A stretch of 64,000 nucleotides of DNA from positions 62,001-126,000 of the forward strand of contig MU270045.1 in the NCBI GenBank assembly GCA_021432635.1, in the 5' to 3' direction. This stretch comes from Thozetella sp. PMI_491 (Eukaryota; Ascomycota; Sordariomycetes; Chaetosphaeriales; Chaetosphaeriaceae). The first letter of the stretch is position 1. Every line of letters starts with the position of its first letter. This document shows, one piece after another, positions 57,649 to 64,000 of the stretch. The notes under the pieces were generated by a model. The model was given only the letters and a program-made list of their open reading frames with translations. It had not been told where the DNA came from and did not search any database. Position numbers and translations under genes: made by a program.

Positions 57649-59211
57649 CGACAGAGATAATTATGGGGCATACTTAGCTGAAGATAGTTATGCACAAGTA
57701 GCCTGCAATTCCTGAAGCAATATGCCAGAGGAACGTTCAGAGTGATTGAATCAGGGATTGTTCTAGGGGCTACATACGTCCGACACGCACAGCTACAATC
57801 AGCTCGACTAAATTCTTGTATTCATCAGAACTGCGCACATACACAATTTATATACGCTGCAAGAAGTTATACACTCATACGACAAATGTATATGCCATCT
57901 ATTGGACCATAGGTTCGAGATGGGGGGCAGTGAAAGTGTCTAGCCACCAGAGTTGTATGTAGTTGCCTTGAGATTGGGATCTTATAGGGCTCTAGATCAT
58001 CTCCGCCTCAATAATGCGCCGTTAACATGCTGGTGACTTATATTCACAGTCTTCCAATAGAATAAATTCCAGAATGTCGTGAGATAGAACTGAGCAAACC
58101 TTCCAGGGTTCGCGGCGGCGCGTGAGGCGTAATTGCATTGGAGCTGCTCAAGAACGACAACAACAGTTGACTCTCACCGACATCCTACCTCCAGCCTTAC
58201 GATGGGACCTTCGTCGTATCCCTGTGGGACATCTGGAGCGCCAACGTGACACACCAAGGATGGTGAACCTCTTCGCTGCCTACAAGGATAGGGGCGAAAA
58301 CCCGAGACTACAGAGTTAGCCGAGTTTACATTTAGATACTTTTCAGTATTGGTACTTCGACCCTCGGGTGCCCCCGCCCCCTTCCCACTTCTCAACAAGA
58401 CCTCATATCTTGATTTCTATCTTGTTGGTTTCTGTAGTGCAAGTTAACTATGCTTATTTGTTTGTGCCGTGTATTCTTCACTACTCTATATATATATTAA
58501 TGATGAGGTAGAAGAGAGTATTGGTGCCATGTACTGCTAAGACTATAGACGAATCGGAACTTGATTATCGCTGTTGTCGGAGGATAAGCCGCAATCCAAC
58601 CTAAATTACTCAACTTGGAATATATTAGTAACGCTACTAATCTATCTAGGAGTAAGGGCTACATAATGATGTAACTTTTATGACGATATAAATAGGGGAT
58701 GAAAGGATATGAAAGAGTGTTAGATTGGTAGGGAGTGTTGTATTGGTAGGTGATGATGCAATGGTGTAAGCTCTACCCAGCCTCGCTTAAGAGTGGAGAT
58801 TTCCAGCTATATAACATAATCCGGTACCCGGCTTATGTGAATAGATAAAATTGAGTCCATTTAGCTACCTATAGATATATCCATACACTTGGTATAAAAG
58901 GTACATGAAATATATAGCCAAGCCCCAGGAAGGACCCGTGAGTCCCTAGGGTCCTAAATATTCTTATCATCGTGCGTTGCGACTGCGATATAGCATTGTA
59001 AAAGGACTTTAGCATTATGCTAGGCTCGTCTAATAGTTAAAGGAATATTATTGCACACGAAAAGATTTCTACTACCTAGTAAAGCACTAGCCTTTGAATA
59101 CCAAGCCTGAAGATGAACAGAGCGTCTTCTTCCACTAACTGTATAGTACAAGTGCAAGCTCAACGTCTAAAGACGCGCTCTATACTCTCACTGTAATTCT
59201 AGAATTTCCTC
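57649..59211. other. Intergenic region
   Basis: AT-rich spacer with simple TA repeats (about 58487-58500). A 65-codon frame at 58122-58319 (+) shows no family resemblance and no splice logic, and I do not call it. Confidence 0.4.
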
Positions 59212-60552
59212 CTACACTGTCTTTTCATTGCGTCGTCGCAGCCAGCTCCAATGTTCCCGAGGGTTGTCGGCTAAGGTTTCCATCTCCACCATGTCGCTGC
59301 TTTTCTTACCCAGACCTATGATGCCATATTCGAGAGCCAGTCGTGCATATTCGGTTGCCTTTTCATCATCCCCAGCACCACTATACTCGAGCGCCGCAAA
59401 GATGTAGCTTATGTAAAGGGTCCCCCAGAGGTTCTCTTGCTCATAAAGGCTGGCTAGGTGCTCGGCTAGCGCTGGATTTGCAACACTCGACTCGTCGTAA
59501 GATTGAAGCTCTGCGATAATCGAGTTGATCTGCTGGACTCGGTCATCGCTGGCTTCAGTCTGTTCCTTCCCAGACGCACATGCAGCGCATCTACACTGGA
59601 AGCCCCAAGTTTTCCCTAATTGCTCGACGCGGTCCTGCCGGCCCATGGATAGATTGATGTACGACACACTCAGCTCCTCGCCTGGCAGGATATCACGGAC
59701 GGCGTGGACATACTGCGTCATCGTCCTGTAGTCGAAGTAATATTTCGTGTTAGGTCGACAGTCGTGGTTGATGCGAGGGATCTCAACGAAAAGTCCGTAG
59801 AGGTTGGATGACTGATCTACTTCCTCCACGTCTGGCGGAACGTCAAATGAGTTGATCGCTAGGATCTTCCCAATAACTTGGCTCTTGGTCAAATGCGTCG
59901 CATTGTCGTGGATCGACAACTGCATGACCGCTGTATGATGTGCTTTCGGGAGATATCCCACCCCGATCTCCAACAGCCCCATGTACTCTTGCTCCGTCAA
60001 ATAGTCGGCGCTTTGCTGGTCGATCATCACAGATGGCGTGTTGGCCATAATCAGCTCTCCCCGCTTAATGAAGCGAGTTACCTCTACGCCTATTCCCTTG
60101 CCGGGGAACTCCTTCATCACATACTTGGGAGGGACTGTTCTGAATAGGTCCTGGTTGGCGATGGGCTGAAGCATGCCGGGGTGAGAGAAGACAGGTTGAG
60201 ATGCTATAAAGCTTGCTCGAGCGGGGCTGATCACCAGCGAGATGCCTCTCCCTCCAGCGAAGTTAGAGTCCGAGAAGACGCATATGTCTTCCTCTAGCGC
60301 TGCGATGTGGATGCAGGGCGATGAGAAGGTCCAGCTATGGCCCGCTGAGCTGGGGGAGTGTTGACCCGGCGTGCCCTTGTCTGCCCTCGCTAGAGACAAA
60401 TAGTCTGGTAAATCCGGCAAGCTGACGAGCGTAGTCCCGGAAGGCCAGAAAGGATGATCGTCAGATTCGCACACTCCGGGGCCGTGCACGCGCCGAGAGC
60501 TGTAGGGAGTCGCTGTCGCTGCGTAGAGCGGCAGGATAGACGGCCATTTCAT
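59212..60552 (-). CDS. SET-domain protein (SMYD-like), possibly with N-terminal signal
   Basis: SET-domain lysine methyltransferase candidate of 446 aa, single exon. The start at 60552 (MKWPSILPLYAATATPYSS) gives a weak hydrophobic leader; an open frame continues 69 codons upstream without conservation. The SET core begins near residue 150 with EFPGKGIGVEVTRFIKRGEL, continues through the NHxCxPN motif (RINHDCRPNTKYYF) and EELSVSYINL, and ends with the post-SET-like WGFQCRCAACASG. A helical C-terminal part (LAEHLASLYEQENLW, ATEYARLALEYGI) is TPR-like, as in SMYD proteins. The catalytic tyrosine may be that of VSYINL. The substrate is unknown. If the leader is a true signal peptide it would be an unusual extracellular SET protein. 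Confidence 0.8.
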   Translation of the reverse strand: MKWPSILPLYAATATPYSSRRVHGPGVCESDDHPFWPSGTTLVSLPDLPDYLSLARADKGTPGQHSPSSAGHSWTFSSPCIHIAALEEDICVFSDSNFAGGRGISLVISPARASFIASQPVFSHPGMLQPIANQDLFRTVPPKYVMKEFPGKGIGVEVTRFIKRGELIMANTPSVMIDQQSADYLTEQEYMGLLEIGVGYLPKAHHTAVMQLSIHDNATHLTKSQVIGKILAINSFDVPPDVEEVDQSSNLYGLFVEIPRINHDCRPNTKYYFDYRTMTQYVHAVRDILPGEELSVSYINLSMGRQDRVEQLGKTWGFQCRCAACASGKEQTEASDDRVQQINSIIAELQSYDESSVANPALAEHLASLYEQENLWGTLYISYIFAALEYSGAGDDEKATEYARLALEYGIIGLGKKSSDMVEMETLADNPREHWSWLRRRNEKTV

Positions 60553-61683
60553 CCTGAATGTGCCGTGAAGAGAGGAACAGAGGCGCACGGCTAGTTTATA
60601 AAGCAGTGGTTTGCGTTGAATAGGGTCGGGCGTGAGAACCGAGCCTGGAGATTCTAGAGTGTAGGGTAGTGTAGCTGCCAGGGGCCGCCTCTGATCGAGA
60701 CAGCTCCTTTGCTTCAGACGTGGGGCTGTTCCCTGCAGCGGCAGGGATTCACAATGCACCCCCTGTTTAAACGCCTAGCGCGGTACTTAATGCGCTGGTC
60801 GCCCCAAGGCTCAACAACAGCAGAAGACAAACACATTTTCATAAATTCATCTACATCCCTAGAAAGTAAATATTCTATTCTCTTCAGTTTTTTTTTTCAG
60901 GATTTTTTTTTGGCTTTCTTTTGCTGGGTTTTACTGGGTTTTGAGCGTTAAAACTTGAGGTTGCGGAATTATTGCCTACTGCACTGAACCCTGTACGAGC
61001 TGCCCCGCCCGGGGCGCTTTGGGGTCTGTGCTCAACAGCCGAGCTAATAACAGAAGCCACGTAGAACCAAAATCAGGGTAGGGCATCCCAGCTAGCTAGA
61101 TCTCCTCACTAGAGGGGCAGCTTTGAGAGCCTCTCTCTCCATAGATCTACTCTTTAACCAGCCCCTTACTTACTCGCCGTAAGCCACCAGCACTATGCTA
61201 GATATACTAGATGTTATATGACGCCTCTACTAATATTGTAGTTCCTGTGATGGCCCAGGGGATGGCCCAGACCCATCCCCACGAGTTACACCACGTTCGT
61301 TCGTTCGCAACCACTCGTTTGCATCCACGTGATACAGTGGCCCAGTTGACCACTATATCCATCCATCTGGATCTGTAGCTTCTGTTTACCTTCTTCCTCT
61401 TTTTAGCGTAGTATTTTATGCGTTTTTAATACACATGGCTACAGATCCAGTTCATCGCCGCCAGCGGCCGTGACAAAAGCTCTAAAGGCTCTAAAGCATA
61501 AGAAGTATTAGGAGCTTCTGGTGCTTTATTCTTATTAGTAGGAATGAAGCATAGAATAACCAGAAACAGAAAGAGATGTAGCAGAGTTAGAAAAGGCTAG
61601 TGGATGCAGAACTATGGTTACAGGCAGAAGGCCCCAGCAGGCCCTTGCAGCAATCAGCTTTGGCAGCCCCTCAAGCAATAAAA
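60553..61683. other. Intergenic region with T-rich tracts
   Basis: T-rich runs at about 60888-60912 and a repeated GATGGCCCAG(G/A) pair near 61248-61272. A weak protein-like frame with stops (LKALKHKKY, then AELEKASGC) runs on the plus strand at about 61475-61610 and could be mobile-element debris. No gene is supported. Confidence 0.35.
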
Positions 61684-63588
<1,905 letters not shown>

Positions 63589-64000
63589 TGTGAAAGAAAA
63601 AACTGAGGGAATTGGTGCAAGGAAAAGGTATGGCACCTCAAAGTGGTCAGTTTTGGGGGGAGATGCAGGAATCTGAAAGTTTGGTGACCGTGGGGATGCA
63701 TCGGTTTTGGCATTTTGGGTCAGGTGGTCCGTGATCGCTGTTGGTTCCTGAATTGTACTGTGGTGTTGGAGCTACAGTTGTTCCCAGGTTGCAAGGACTG
63801 TAACCTTAGCATGGCTTTGTTTCTTGGGGCAAGATGTACGGATTTGCCGCACCCAATAGTGGCCTGACCCTTGGCGCTGAGGACCCTTATAGCGGCCAAC
63901 TGCGGCCCGTTATTGTCGCTGTTGGTGGTTTGAAACGGCACCCTGGCATGCGGGTGCATTGTACTGTAGCTCCTTTACACAGCTTGTCTTGGCGCACATG
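63589..64000. other. Upstream flank of the GH47 pseudogene
   Basis: Short G-rich patches (about 63545-63555 and 63654-63660) and no recognisable gene up to the window edge. It presumably holds the former promoter of the mannosidase gene. Confidence 0.35.

Noticed and set aside
58122-58319. 65-codon plus-strand frame.
   Set aside because: Short, no homology recognised and no supporting splice signals.

Overview
The window is nuclear DNA of a filamentous ascomycete (Pezizomycotina). The grounds are short GT..AG introns of about 50-115 nt with CTAAC-like branch points, Zn(II)2Cys6 regulators, an AA9 lytic polysaccharide monooxygenase, a highly reducing type I polyketide synthase, a large STAND/TPR protein, and compact genes separated by AT-richer spacers that hold decayed genes and a transposon relic. 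The species cannot be fixed from the sequence alone.

Layout. 1-432: 3' end of a short-chain dehydrogenase (SDR) gene. 946-8650 (-): a five-exon reducing PKS (KS-AT-DH-MT-ER-KR-ACP, 2482 aa) with no release domain. It is divergently transcribed from 9563-11157 (+), a PLP-dependent alpha-oxoamine synthase of the BioF type; together they look like the core of a secondary-metabolite locus. 12252-13145: AA9 LPMO with three CreA-type sites upstream. 14484-14790: decayed Fot1/pogo transposase. 15696-17877: Zn2Cys6 regulator. 18632-19860: class C beta-lactamase-like protein whose catalytic serine position reads Ala. 20924-22000: GH5 endoglucanase. 22213-28574 (-): 2062-aa STAND P-loop NTPase with a TPR-like C-terminal half. 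30840-32561 (-): type B carboxylesterase. 33635-34575 (-): broken SDR. 36050-37083: seven-helix DUF3112-like membrane protein. 38233-39531: secreted CAP/PR-1 protein. 40810-41249: small secreted six-cysteine protein. 41922-42287 (-): small hypothetical protein. 43202-44584 (-): second Zn2Cys6 regulator. 45923-47839 (-): 14-helix MFS transporter. 49758-51101: secretory lipase. 51735-52075 (-): decayed unknown gene. 53304-54390: secreted isochorismatase-like cysteine hydrolase. 57040-57648: Vps62-like triple-repeat protein. 59212-60552 (-): SET-domain protein. 61684-63588 (-): GH47 alpha-mannosidase pseudogene.

How the genes fit together. The PKS has no thioesterase, reductase or acyltransferase tail. 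The neighbouring oxoamine synthase could detach the methylated, reduced chain by decarboxylative condensation with an amino acid, giving an amino-ketone (sphinganine-analogue logic). The SDR at the left edge could reduce such a ketone, and the regulator at 15.7 kb could belong to the locus, but neither link is proven. The rest is an accessory, secretome-rich stretch: LPMO, GH5, lipase, CAP protein, cysteine hydrolase, six-cysteine protein and Vps62-like protein all carry likely secretion signals. This suits a saprotroph or plant-associated fungus. Four decayed genes or elements, simple repeats and degenerate duplications show that the region is evolving fast.

Exon boundaries were inferred by hand from splice consensus, frame continuity and family resemblance. 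Every multi-exon model given as a functional gene keeps a continuous reading frame to its stop.
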